From: Syntrophomonas sp.
Lineage (GTDB): Bacteria; Bacillota; Syntrophomonadia; Syntrophomonadales; Syntrophomonadaceae
NCBI GenBank assembly: GCA_016841245.1
Contig: JAENZN010000014.1
Coordinates: forward strand, 30,846-94,845
Length of the DNA: 64,000 bases
Reading direction: 5' to 3'
Below, piece after piece: positions 9,596 to 18,156 of the stretch. Within the stretch, counting starts at the first letter, position 1; each line of letters starts with the position of its first letter. A program made the position numbers and the translations under genes. The notes under the pieces are model-generated. The model made no database searches, was not told the DNA's origin, and was given only the letters and a program-made list of their open reading frames with translations.

Positions 9596-9773
9596 TTGTG
9601 TAAAGAATGCAGCATAAAGCAGCAGATCCAGGTTAAACGCCATATTCTGAATCAGACGGGGAAAACGGAGTGATCCTTACAGATCAAGCCCTTCTGGCTT
9701 AAGCGAAGAACTTGACCATTTAATTGTCGGCTGCCTCAAATGCCAGAACAATTTAAACAGGGAGGACTCATAA
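9596..9773 (+). pseudogene. Spo0E-like small protein, split by a +1 frameshift
   Basis: A TTG start at 9596, preceded by GGGGGAAG, opens a frame (LCKECSIKQQIQVKRHILNQ) that ends at TGA 9671. A +1 shift continues into SSPSGLSEELDHLIVGCLK and ends at TAA 9771, directly before the cytochrome ATG. The joined product of about 58 residues has the Spo0E pattern: a first helix with spaced hydrophobics, then S-x-E-L-D-x-L-I-V. Spo0E proteins dephosphorylate Spo0A-P. CxxC-like pairs at both ends (CKEC, CLKC) are unusual. It may be a pseudogene, a sequencing error or a frameshifted gene. Its 3' end includes the ribosome site of the cytochrome gene. Confidence 0.4.
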
Positions 9774-10319
9774 ATGGAAAATAAAGCGGAAAAAGTCAAA
9801 ATAGGATGGAAAGCTCTATTTAGTAAAAAAGTAATACTGGCAGCATTGGGATTAACTGTTATTATTGGAGGGGGAGCAGGGGCTTATCTTGTCAAGGCCA
9901 GTGAAAATCCAGCTTTCTGTGCTGCCTGTCATATTATGCAGTCCTATTACGATTCCTATCATGACAGTGATCTATTAGCCAATAAGCACGCTGAAGCGGA
10001 TCTGGTATGCCACGACTGTCATGAAAGTTCAATCGCAATACAAGCTGAGGAAGGCTTTAAATTTATTACCGGAAATTACCAGGTTCCCCTGGAAAAACGA
10101 GAGTTTTCCCGGGAATTTTGTTTAGAATGCCATGATGATTTTGATACCATGGTCAAGGCCGCTACTAATTTTGAAGAATCCAACCCTCATGATTCACACA
10201 ATGGGGAAATGGAATGCACTGTCTGCCATAACATGCACCAGGAGTCAGAAGTATTATGCTCCGAGTGTCATATCTTCAATTGGATTGACCAGCTGGATGA
10301 AAGCTGGGTTAAATCATAG
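9774..10319 (+). CDS. NapC/NrfH-type membrane-anchored pentaheme cytochrome c
   Basis: A 181-residue protein with one N-terminal membrane anchor (about residues 18-40) and five CxxCH heme motifs: CAACH at 49-53, CHDCH at 79-83, CLECH at 116-120, CTVCH at 148-152 and CSECH at 162-166. The first is followed by I-M (CxxCHxM), as in NrfH. NapC and NrfH usually carry four hemes, so five is one more than normal. Such proteins take electrons from menaquinol and pass them to an extracytoplasmic reductase. Here the divergent Tat flavoprotein is the likely partner. GGGAGG lies 7 nt before the ATG. Heme attachment genes follow directly, which supports its function. Confidence 0.9.
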   Translation: MENKAEKVKIGWKALFSKKVILAALGLTVIIGGGAGAYLVKASENPAFCAACHIMQSYYDSYHDSDLLANKHAEADLVCHDCHESSIAIQAEEGFKFITGNYQVPLEKREFSREFCLECHDDFDTMVKAATNFEESNPHDSHNGEMECTVCHNMHQESEVLCSECHIFNWIDQLDESWVKS

Positions 10320-10480
10320 CAATGCAGTTTCATATAAATGCAGGATAGGAAGCCAATTGGATGCCTGTACAATTAAATGCCCTTGAATTTGTTCATTCAT
10401 CTAAAGGCAAAAGCCAGAGATAATTGTACAATATAGTCAACCGGTAATCTGAACAATCTGATAGCTAAGAGAAGTCGAGG

Positions 10481-10539
10481 ACGGTTCTGCTGTTAAATGA
10501 TGTCTAAATAACTATTGATTAGGAAAACAGTAGAACTGT
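10481..10539. repeat. imperfect palindrome related to the GGGGACGGTTC repeats
   Basis: ACGGTTCTGCTGTT (10481-10494) pairs with AACAGTAGAACTGT (10526-10539) using two G-U pairs. It lies between the cytochrome and resB genes and shares the GGACGGTTC core with the palindromes at 12417 and 36513. Confidence 0.5.
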
Positions 10540-10571
10540 TTTCTTGTTTATGGGGCCGGAGGAGTCGCTAT

Positions 10572-11576
10572 ATGGGTCACGTTTTTAATAATATGTTCAA
10601 AATATCATCTTCCATGAAAACCGGAGTAGCTTTACTGGCACTGCTGGCTGTATTTTCAGCAGTAGGAAGCAGTATACTGCCGGATAGGTTTTACCATCTG
10701 CTGTTGTTTAATGCCTTATTAATTATGCTGTTTATAAACCTGGGCCTATGTACCTTTAACCGCTGTCTCAAGCTCCGGAAGCTGCTGGCAAAGCAGACCG
10801 ATATTATAAAGCAATTAAGGCAGTGGGGCCTCTTGATTCTGCATAGCGGATTGATATTTATCCTGATCGGGGGAATGATTAATGGCTGGGCCGGGCACAG
10901 TGGTACGGTTAAGCTGGCAGAAGGGGAACGAGCACTTATTACCCGGGATAAAGAGGGGGAAAAAGTAACTCTGTTCCTGGAAGCATTTGAAATCGAATTA
11001 TATGAAAATAATATGCCATCCCAATATTTGTCTAGAGTAAGCCTGTATAAAGGCGACCGCCTGGAACAACAGGCTACTATCAGTGTTAATCATCCCCTGC
11101 AGTATGAAGGGATAAAAATTTACCAGCAGAGTTATGGCAGCATGGTAGATGTGACTATAGAAGGGCAGGGGCAGGTTGATACCTTTACCGCTCAGGAAGG
11201 ACAGCTGCTGGATATTCCGGGGAGCAGCTGGCAGGTAAAGGTCTTCAAGTATATACCGGATTTTGATCCTGCCTACGGTATGGAAAGTAAATCTATACAG
11301 CCTAATAATCCCAGGATAATATATTCTGTTTATCAGGATAAAGTGCTCATGGGCGTAGGCGCTGCCCCCTTTGGCGAAAGGATTGAAATAGACTCAGCTG
11401 CCTATGTTGAGTTTAATGGCCTCAAGTCGTACTCGGTTTTGAAAGTGAAAGAAGATCCAGGACTGCCTTATGCAGGAGCTGGAGGAATATTATTTATGCT
11501 GGGGGCAGCCTTAGCCGAAATCAATATCTTTGCCAAACCAAGAAAGAGTACTGACAGTAAAATGGCGGAGGAATAA
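10572..11576 (+). CDS. resB: ResB/CcsB-like cytochrome c biogenesis protein (system II)
   Basis: A 334-residue membrane protein of the ResB family, which with CcsA delivers heme to apocytochromes outside the membrane. Transmembrane segments are visible near residues 18-35 (GVALLALLAVFSAVGSSI), 44-63 and 90-110 (LLILHSGLIFILIGG), with a last one near residue 305 (AGGILFMLGAALAEINIF). A large external domain (VNHPLQYEGIKIYQQSYGS) lies between, typical of the family. GGAGGAG lies about 8 nt before ATG 10572; a TTG/ATT-rich frame extends back to 10515 without a ribosome site. It is two bases from the downstream ccsA and sits next to the multiheme cytochrome it should serve. Confidence 0.9.
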   Translation: MGHVFNNMFKISSSMKTGVALLALLAVFSAVGSSILPDRFYHLLLFNALLIMLFINLGLCTFNRCLKLRKLLAKQTDIIKQLRQWGLLILHSGLIFILIGGMINGWAGHSGTVKLAEGERALITRDKEGEKVTLFLEAFEIELYENNMPSQYLSRVSLYKGDRLEQQATISVNHPLQYEGIKIYQQSYGSMVDVTIEGQGQVDTFTAQEGQLLDIPGSSWQVKVFKYIPDFDPAYGMESKSIQPNNPRIIYSVYQDKVLMGVGAAPFGERIEIDSAAYVEFNGLKSYSVLKVKEDPGLPYAGAGGILFMLGAALAEINIFAKPRKSTDSKMAEE

Positions 11577-11578
11577 AT

Positions 11579-12364
11579 ATGGCGGTATTAATTAAAATCA
11601 GTATTGGACTGGCCATGTTCGTATATTTAATAAGCGGTATTTTATATGCAGTGGGGCTAAAGACCAGGCACAATCAGCTATTCCAGGCAGCCAAGCTGGC
11701 AGCTATAACAGGTGTCCTGGCTAATCTCACCGCACTGGTGGCGCGAACCATAATAAGCGGCCGGCTGCCTTTAACTGACGGTTATGAGTTTTTGATTAGC
11801 TTCACTTTCATAAGTGTGCTCTTGTATTTGCTGTATGAAAAGATGAGTCAGAGTAAAACCAGTGGGGCAGTATTGATGTTTATTGCTGCCTTATTGCTGG
11901 CATCGGTGTTTATTTTAATGCCTCATCAGCATGGAGCTTACAGTCCGTTGATGCCGGCATTGAAAAGCCCGTGGCTTACCAGTCATGTATTAACAGCAGT
12001 AATTGCCTACAGCGCTTTCACGCTGGGTGCAGCCCTGGCAGCAGTGCAGCTGGTAAAAAAGGAAAACAATGAGGATATCAATGTTTATCGAGCAGCGGGT
12101 GGGGGCTTCGTAATGCTCTCAATCTCTATAGTTCTAGGCGGCATATGGGCTGAACAGGCCTGGGGAACCTATTGGAGTTGGGACCCCAAAGAAACCTGGG
12201 CTCTGGTAACGTGGATAATTTATGCTATCTACCTGCATGTTTATCGCAGCAAAGGGTGGAAAGGCAGCAATGCCAACCTTATGGTAGTGGCTGGCTTCAT
12301 CCTGGTACTATTTACTTTCTTTGGAGTCAACTATCTATTGTCTGGACTGCACAGCTATGGCTAG
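11579..12364 (+). CDS. ccsA: CcsA/ResC-like heme handling protein (system II cytochrome c maturation)
   Basis: A 261-residue, multi-spanning protein carrying the tryptophan-rich WWD signature WGTYWSWDPKETWALVTW, which binds heme at the outer membrane face. Flanking histidines (HQHGAYSPL near residue 119, SHVLTAV near 138, and one in the last loop) fit the heme-ligating positions of the family. With ResB it forms the system II cytochrome c synthase. The start is 2 nt after the resB stop behind AGGAA, so the two are translated together. It is close to the minimum size for this family. Confidence 0.92.
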   Translation: MAVLIKISIGLAMFVYLISGILYAVGLKTRHNQLFQAAKLAAITGVLANLTALVARTIISGRLPLTDGYEFLISFTFISVLLYLLYEKMSQSKTSGAVLMFIAALLLASVFILMPHQHGAYSPLMPALKSPWLTSHVLTAVIAYSAFTLGAALAAVQLVKKENNEDINVYRAAGGGFVMLSISIVLGGIWAEQAWGTYWSWDPKETWALVTWIIYAIYLHVYRSKGWKGSNANLMVVAGFILVLFTFFGVNYLLSGLHSYG

Positions 12365-12416
12365 AAATCAGGGTGTTATCCTTTCAGCCGCAGCCGATCG
12401 AGACTAAAAGTGTGGC

Positions 12417-12493
12417 GTGTCGCGGGGACGGTTCTTTTGACACGCCGCAAAGATCAGATAGATAGCGTGTCAAAAGAACCGTCCCCGCGACAC
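12417..12493. repeat. perfect 29-bp-arm palindrome (GGGGACGGTTC family)
   Basis: The arm 12417-12445 is the exact reverse complement of 12465-12493, with a 19-nt loop between. The core is GTGTCGCGGGGACGGTTC on the left and GAACCGTCCCCGCGACAC on the right. It lies at the junction of the convergent ccsA and kinase genes, and the kinase stop codon (12470-12472) falls inside its right arm. It could act as a bidirectional terminator. Confidence 0.85.
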
Positions 12494-14791
12494 CCGCGAC
12501 ACCTGGAATATTACATAAAAATTGGTGCCTTCAGGACTTGTCTCCAATGTTATTTGAGCATGGTGTCGAGCTGCAATATTATAGCACACTGGCAGGCCCA
12601 ACCCGGTCCCATTCTCTTTAGTGGTAATAAATGGAGTGCCAAGTTTATCCAGTATACTCTCATCTACTCCGCTGCCCTGATCTTTGATAGCCAAAACTAC
12701 CTTGTTATTACTGGTAAATGTTTCTATGCTCAGAATTCCCCCTGACTGCATGGCATCCAATCCATTGCGAACCAGGTTAAGGATCAACTGGCGGATTTCT
12801 CTTTCATCCAGCAGGAGATATGGGATTGGTTTTAGATTAATGCTGATATGTTTATCATGGACTATGGCCTCTGCTTGTATTAAGGGAAGGATAGCTGCTA
12901 TTATATCATTGAGGTCAGCTGCTTCCAGCTTAACTTCCCGATTTTTAGCCAGGGAGAGAAATTCTGTAATGATGGAGTTGGCACGGTCCAATTCTTCAAT
13001 CATCAGGTTAAAATGTTCCTTATCATGGAGGTACTTTTCGTCCTGGCTCAGTATTTGCAAGAAACCGCGTACTGCGGTCATGGGATTTCTTATTTCATGG
13101 CCGATCCCCGCAGCAATTTCTCCCACCAGATTTAGACGGTCCAGATGGGCCACTTCCATTTCTAGTTTTTTGTTTTCACTGATATCAGTAACCATACCTA
13201 GAGAACCTACATAGTTCCCAGAGTTATCTACAATAGGCTGAGCGACAACAACAGCCCATAAAGCAGAACCATCCTTACGTCGGTATTTGATATTACAGAT
13301 TTCTTTAACTCCTTGCCTCCGTTTTTGCATAAGGGCATCAATCAACAATTTGTCATCTTTAAAAGTAAAATCATATAGTGACATATTGATCATTTCATCA
13401 GCATTATAACCCAGCATTTCAGCCAATTTATGGTTAGCAAATAATACCGTACCGACATCGTCTGTCATACCTATCCCTTCGTTGGCTGTTTCTACAATTC
13501 GGCGGTACATTTCTTCACTATTTCGTAATGCCTCTTCGGCCTTTTTTCTTTCAGTTATGTCGGTGATCATAACCAGCGAACCTGAAAATTTTTTCTCTTT
13601 ATCATAAACAGGAGCTATTGATGACAGGGTCCAGACCGCATCTCCATTTTTGCGCAGGTATTTAAACTCACAAGTTTCAACCAAATCCTGCTGCCTGAGG
13701 AGGTTATGTTTTCGGGCGATAATTTCCCGTTCCTCATCCATAAATTCATATAATGACTTCCCCATGATCTCATCTATATCATAGCCGAGCATCTGAGCCA
13801 TTTTTTTATTAACGAGAATAATTTTATTATCTTGATCCAGCAGCCAGATCCCCTCATTGGCTGTCTCGACAATGCAGCGATACATTGCCTCACTGTTTCG
13901 TAGGGCTTTCTCTGTACGCCGGTGATCGCTTATATCGCTTATGCACTCGATAGCCCCGATGATGTTACCGGCGGGATCGTAAAGGGGTGCTGCTGTGCCC
14001 CGCAGATACAAACCCGATACTCTGGCCAGGGCGTAACTTCTTTCCCCGATTAAGACATTACCCTTTCTATATATTTTTTCATAATCTTTTTCCCACTGCT
14101 CTTCCGGTTTCAGAACCAGGTCAATCAGTATGGGGCGCCTTTCGCCATAAAAGGGGACAGCATAGGCGTAATCAGCATGGCCCAAAATATCTTCACGTTT
14201 TATTCCAGTCATATCTTCGGCAGCTCTATTCCAGGCTATGACCCGACCCTGGCAGTTAATGACCATAGCTGCATCGGGCAGAAAATTGATAATGTCATCG
14301 ATAACCTGCTTGGATTCCCTGAAAGCCTCTTCCGCTACTTTGCGTTCCGTGATATCACGAATAAATACTGCCAGAATATCCTGGTTAGGGTAGGCATTAA
14401 CTTCGAGCCATTGGTTTAGATCAGGTTCATATATATCTAAATGTAATTCCGTGTTTTCCTGCATAGCCTTTATACAATGGCTATATATGTTTTTGCCAAT
14501 GCAGCGGGGCAATAAATCTACTGCGCCGGTGCCGATAAGGTCTTGCTTAGGGCGGCCCAGGACCTGTTCAGTTCTTTTGTTTAAACTGACAAATCTCCAT
14601 TCTTTATCCAGGGTAAAGATAATATCGGTCATATTATCAAAGAGATTTTCAATGTAATGCTGGAAAGAACAATATTCTTCTTCAGCCTGTTTACGCAGGA
14701 CCGCTTCATTATCTAGTTCGACCTTGAGTGCGGCCATGCGCTTCTCGTATAACTTCAATAGATGATTGCCTTTGCTGGCAGTGGCTATCAA
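12470..14791 (-). CDS. soluble PAS-domain sensor histidine kinase (sporulation-kinase type)
   Basis: A 773-residue kinase without membrane segments. After a short coiled coil come four PAS domains (about 45-150, 160-290, 297-415 and 422-540; three end in the D-I-T/S-E linker). A HisKA domain has the H-box GHEIRNP with His565. The ATPase domain has an N-box (LILNLVRNGLDAM), a G1 box (IKDQGSGV) and a G2 box (NGTGLGLPVC). No receiver domain and no adjacent response regulator are present, so it is an orphan kinase, as are the Spo0F/Spo0A kinases of spore formers (inference). TTG 14791 follows GGAGGGGAGGGG. The last six residues, SRGRFF, are encoded by the palindrome at 12417-12493. Confidence 0.88.
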   Translation of the reverse strand: MIATASKGNHLLKLYEKRMAALKVELDNEAVLRKQAEEEYCSFQHYIENLFDNMTDIIFTLDKEWRFVSLNKRTEQVLGRPKQDLIGTGAVDLLPRCIGKNIYSHCIKAMQENTELHLDIYEPDLNQWLEVNAYPNQDILAVFIRDITERKVAEEAFRESKQVIDDIINFLPDAAMVINCQGRVIAWNRAAEDMTGIKREDILGHADYAYAVPFYGERRPILIDLVLKPEEQWEKDYEKIYRKGNVLIGERSYALARVSGLYLRGTAAPLYDPAGNIIGAIECISDISDHRRTEKALRNSEAMYRCIVETANEGIWLLDQDNKIILVNKKMAQMLGYDIDEIMGKSLYEFMDEEREIIARKHNLLRQQDLVETCEFKYLRKNGDAVWTLSSIAPVYDKEKKFSGSLVMITDITERKKAEEALRNSEEMYRRIVETANEGIGMTDDVGTVLFANHKLAEMLGYNADEMINMSLYDFTFKDDKLLIDALMQKRRQGVKEICNIKYRRKDGSALWAVVVAQPIVDNSGNYVGSLGMVTDISENKKLEMEVAHLDRLNLVGEIAAGIGHEIRNPMTAVRGFLQILSQDEKYLHDKEHFNLMIEELDRANSIITEFLSLAKNREVKLEAADLNDIIAAILPLIQAEAIVHDKHISINLKPIPYLLLDEREIRQLILNLVRNGLDAMQSGGILSIETFTSNNKVVLAIKDQGSGVDESILDKLGTPFITTKENGTGLGLPVCYNIAARHHAQITLETSPEGTNFYVIFQVSRVSRGRFF

Positions 14792-15123
14792 TAATACCCC
14801 TCCCCTCCAAACACCTTGGACAAATTATCAGGTAGAATATTAAAAATCATTTATTTCTACCAATTATCAACATCCAGATAATGTAAATATGGTTAAGATC
14901 ACAAAAACCGCAGCCTCAGCCGCAGTTTTGCATGTCGATGGTTTGGATACTAATTTTTTCCATGATACACATTATTTACTTATTAATCAATGGGATGCAA
15001 AGCATATAAAAACACTCAATTTAAGTTTACAGTCTTATGAAAAGAAATATTGTCAGAAAATACATATAGATAGTCATGAAAATTGTTCTCTTGTCCTACC
15101 CCTACCGTCCCTATTGGAAAAAA
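14792..15123. other. intergenic region, no convincing gene
   Basis: This 332-bp AT-rich stretch lies between the kinase start and the end of dctM. It should hold the kinase promoter. A plus-strand frame from 14889 runs into dctM antisense and has no ribosome site or recognisable content. Confidence 0.5.
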
Positions 15124-16434
15124 TTATTTCATTAGTGAATAGGGAAGGAATATGGCAATGGAGGGAAAGGCTATCAATACTATCAAACAAATTATCAAAG
15201 CGATGAGAAAAGGCCATATACCCCTGAATATTGATTCTATCGGAATTTCTGGCGCTACTCCTTTGATTACATAGACATTCATACCTACCGGAGGAGTGAT
15301 TACCCCCATAGCTACTACCATAACCATGATCACTCCAAACCATATCGGGTCGTAACCCAGAGTATTTACCACCACTGGGAAGAAGATAGGGATGGTCAGC
15401 AGAATAAGTGCCAGAGCATCAATAAAGCAGCCGAGGATCAGATAGATAAGCAAAATAATGGCCATTACCGCAAACGGAGGAAGGAGTAATGATCCGGCCC
15501 AGGAAGCCAGTTCAAAAGGGACCCGGCTGATGGCCATAAAGCGGCCAAATATCATAGCTCCCGCAATCATCAGCATAATCATTGCTGTAGTACGGGTGGC
15601 ATCGAAAAGAGATTTCTTAAAATTTTCTATCGTCAAGTTTCTGCCCAGCAGTGCCACTAGCAGTACACCAGCCGCACCTACTGCCCCGGCTTCGGTGGGA
15701 GTGAACCATCCCGCAAACAGACCGCCCATAGATAAGGCAAATACAAACAGCACTTCGGCCAGGCCGCCGCGCAGGCTATTAAATCGCTCTTTCCAGCCTG
15801 CTCTGGGTCCAGGTGGGCCCAGGGCAGGCTGGCGCAGGGTTAAAATCCAGATGGTGATAATATAAAACAACATAAGCATAATGCCCGGGATGATACCGGC
15901 CATAAACAGTTTGCCAATGGACTGTTCGGTAGCCATACCGTAAACAATAAATATTACGCTGGGAGGAATCAGTACCCCCAGCACTCCGCCAGCAGCAATG
16001 CTGGCAGTAGCCAGGGACATATCATAGTTGTATTTTTTCATTTCCGGCAGGGCAATCGCACCCATGGTTGCTGCAGTAGCCGTATTAGAACCGCAGATGG
16101 CGCCAAAAACCCCACATGCTATCTGAGTAGCAATGGCCAGGCCGCCCGGCCAGTGTCCAATCAGCTTATATGCAAATACATACAATCGAGTTCCAATGCC
16201 CGAGTAATAGGCAAGAAATCCCATCCAGATGAACATTACAATAACACTTAGAGAATATGAAGAAAAAGTGTTATAGATTTCCTTGGCTACCATACTGAAA
16301 CTTGAAGACACAGAAGTAAGGCAGCTAAAACCTACAAATCCGACCAGGGCCATAGCATAGGCAATAGGCATTCTTAGTACCAATAAGAGCATAAAAGCAG
16401 CTAAACCTAAAAGTCCCGCAAGCAGTGAATTCAT
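15124..16434 (-). CDS. dctM: TRAP transporter large permease, DctM family
   Basis: A 436-residue, very hydrophobic protein with about 12 membrane segments and family signatures: PIAYAMALVGFVGF near the N-terminus, ACGVFGAICGSNTATAA (the S-N-T region that binds sodium and substrate in this family), IPPSVIFIVYGMATEQSIGKLF, GWFTPTEAGAVGA, and GVITPPVGMN in the C-terminal repeat. It is the sodium-coupled translocation subunit of a tripartite carboxylate importer. It is immediately downstream of dctQ, with no gap, in the order P-Q-M. Substrate is unknown; DctM of this type serve C4-dicarboxylates, keto acids or aromatic acids. Confidence 0.93.
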   Translation of the reverse strand: MNSLLAGLLGLAAFMLLLVLRMPIAYAMALVGFVGFSCLTSVSSSFSMVAKEIYNTFSSYSLSVIVMFIWMGFLAYYSGIGTRLYVFAYKLIGHWPGGLAIATQIACGVFGAICGSNTATAATMGAIALPEMKKYNYDMSLATASIAAGGVLGVLIPPSVIFIVYGMATEQSIGKLFMAGIIPGIMLMLFYIITIWILTLRQPALGPPGPRAGWKERFNSLRGGLAEVLFVFALSMGGLFAGWFTPTEAGAVGAAGVLLVALLGRNLTIENFKKSLFDATRTTAMIMLMIAGAMIFGRFMAISRVPFELASWAGSLLLPPFAVMAIILLIYLILGCFIDALALILLTIPIFFPVVVNTLGYDPIWFGVIMVMVVAMGVITPPVGMNVYVIKGVAPEIPIESIFRGIWPFLIALIICLIVLIAFPSIAIFLPYSLMK

Positions 16435-17004
16435 CTAAAAACCCTCTTCAATGGCAGGGTTAATTGGAGCGTCAATACCAGGCTTAAAGCCAGCAGGCCG
16501 CAAGCGGTTAGGGAGACTGGCGGCAAAAGCCATCTGTAATGATTGGGTCAATTGGACTGTCAATACCAGGCTTAAAGCCATAAGGCCTAAAGCTATCAGG
16601 AAGACTACCGGCCACAGGGGAAACTGGGTGGTAGGTGATACGGTATTGCTTTCCAGCATGGTACGGGCATACTTGGCCACGTGCCATGCTGACATACTCC
16701 AAAATGATAGTGCAGTAACATTGGTAAGCACATCGGCCGCGGTCTGCATTTTTTGCGAAAGACGTTCAATTATAAAATCTACCGCAATGTGACCATTCTG
16801 ATAGGCGCAGTATGCCAGGGCTAGGCCGACACCCACAGCGGTTAGCATGTTCACATATTCGTAGGTTCCCAGTATAGGGCGATGAACAAGGGTGCGGAGC
16901 AGGACATTGCTTACTACCAGCAGCATCACCGCTACAATACATAATCCCGCCAGATAATCCAGATGCTGGCTTATCTCCTTGGCCAGCCGGGCTAATTTGT
17001 TCAT
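16435..17004 (-). CDS. dctQ: TRAP transporter small permease, DctQ family, with altered C-terminal tail
   Basis: A 189-residue membrane protein with four predicted helices: near 17-36 (YLAGLCIVAVMLLVVSNVLL), 48-68, 90-108 and 127-150. The segments TYEYVNMLTAVGVGLALAYC and GHIAVDFIIERL are typical for DctQ. It pairs with DctM and receives substrate from DctP. The last ~30 residues (NRLRPAGFKPGIDAPINPAI) are polar and unlike the usual ending. They arise from an 88-bp tandem duplication read in another frame (see the repeat at 16457-16611). A ribosome site, GAGGAGGTG, precedes the ATG. Confidence 0.88.
   Translation of the reverse strand: MNKLARLAKEISQHLDYLAGLCIVAVMLLVVSNVLLRTLVHRPILGTYEYVNMLTAVGVGLALAYCAYQNGHIAVDFIIERLSQKMQTAADVLTNVTALSFWSMSAWHVAKYARTMLESNTVSPTTQFPLWPVVFLIALGLMALSLVLTVQLTQSLQMAFAASLPNRLRPAGFKPGIDAPINPAIEEGF
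16457..16611. repeat. 88-bp offset imperfect tandem duplication inside dctQ
   Basis: Bases 16457-16523 align without gaps to 16545-16611 at roughly three quarters identity. They share the 20-mer GTCAATACCAGGCTTAAAGC. The offset of 88 is not a multiple of three, so the copies are read in different frames. The upstream copy encodes LSLVLTV in a membrane helix and the downstream copy encodes FKPGIDAPI in the tail. Confidence 0.8.
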
Positions 17005-17026
17005 ATCATCTGCACCTCCTCATCCC

Positions 17027-18124
17027 TTATTGGTATTCGGCGTTGTATTTATCAGCCAGCCTCTTAACTGTATCCAGTATTTCCTGTCCCGACTGTCCGG
17101 CTGCATCCATTCTGGCCACAAAATCGTCTTGAATGGGTTGGACTAGATTAATCCACTTATCGCTTTCCTCCTGGGAGAGGGTGATGACCTCCATGCCCTG
17201 CTCATCGACTGCATACTTTAAGGCATCCTCATTTTGTTTATCCCATAAACCTATAGCTACCTGTTCAAAATACTCATCATTGACGGCTTCAATTGCTTCT
17301 TTAATATCCGGGTCCAGTGAATTCCATTTATCAAGATTCATGGTAATAAAAAACAAAGTATTATATAAGAACGGGGTCTCAGTGATGTAACTGGTGACTT
17401 CCGCTTGTTTCCATCCCTTCAAGACTTCAACCGGGCCAAGATTTCCCTTGACCACACCTTTGGTCAGGGCTTCATATGCATCTGATTGAGGCATCGCGGC
17501 TGGAACAGCTCCCAGGGTCTCCAGGGTTGTAGCGCTTAGTCCGGTGGCTCTAATTTCCATGCCTTGTAAATCCTGCAGGCTGCGGACTGGATCCTTGGTA
17601 TACAAGTCCCCCGGGCCGGTAGTTAGCACCATCATAAGTTTAGTATCCTGAATTTCTGGTGGATTAAGTTCCTGTATACCCTCCCAGGCCACTTTGCTGG
17701 CAACTTTGGAATTATTATAAGTAACCCCAGGCAGTTCAAAGACTTCCAGTACCGGGAAACGGCCCCGGGTGTATGAAAAACATGAAAGACCCAGATCAGT
17801 ACTGCCATCAACTACCCCGGCATATATGGAATCAGCGTTCAAGAGGGTTTGATTGGGGTAACTGGTTATTTTCACCTGTCCATTGCTTGCTTCTTCTACA
17901 GCTTTAATCCAGGGCTGGATCAATTCAGTCTCAGCCGGGTGAGTACTGGGGAAAAAATGTGCCAATCTCAGTTCAACTACTTCTGCCTGCTTCGGTTCTT
18001 GTGTGGATTCATTACTCGAATTCGAGCATCCCACGGCTGTGCTCAGTACCAAAATCAGCATCAGGCACAGCAATTTTTTGCTCATTCCCAAACTCTTTTT
18101 TCTGCTACCCAACAATTCTTGCAT
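17027..18124 (-). CDS. dctP: TRAP transporter substrate-binding lipoprotein, DctP family
   Basis: A 365-residue extracytoplasmic binding protein. The leader MSKKLLCLMLILVLSTAVGC ends in a lipobox, so it is lipid-anchored. The mature part starts with the DctP-typical LRLAHFFPSTHP and contains NADSIYAGVVDGSTDLGL, IRATGLSATTLETLGAVP and the R-x-T motif whose Arg binds the substrate carboxylate in this family. GAGGAGGAG lies 6 nt before ATG 18124, giving a 13-residue extension before the classical leader. The upstream leader contains two terminator-tipped RNA elements, so expression is probably controlled by premature termination. Confidence 0.92.
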   Translation of the reverse strand: MQELLGSRKKSLGMSKKLLCLMLILVLSTAVGCSNSSNESTQEPKQAEVVELRLAHFFPSTHPAETELIQPWIKAVEEASNGQVKITSYPNQTLLNADSIYAGVVDGSTDLGLSCFSYTRGRFPVLEVFELPGVTYNNSKVASKVAWEGIQELNPPEIQDTKLMMVLTTGPGDLYTKDPVRSLQDLQGMEIRATGLSATTLETLGAVPAAMPQSDAYEALTKGVVKGNLGPVEVLKGWKQAEVTSYITETPFLYNTLFFITMNLDKWNSLDPDIKEAIEAVNDEYFEQVAIGLWDKQNEDALKYAVDEQGMEVITLSQEESDKWINLVQPIQDDFVARMDAAGQSGQEILDTVKRLADKYNAEYQ

Positions 18125-18156
18125 TTTTCTCCTCCTCATAACTGGCTTCAGGCAAG

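Noticed and set aside
14889..15206. 105-residue plus-strand frame between the kinase and dctM
   Set aside because: No ribosome site, no recognisable domain, and its 3' third is antisense to dctM.
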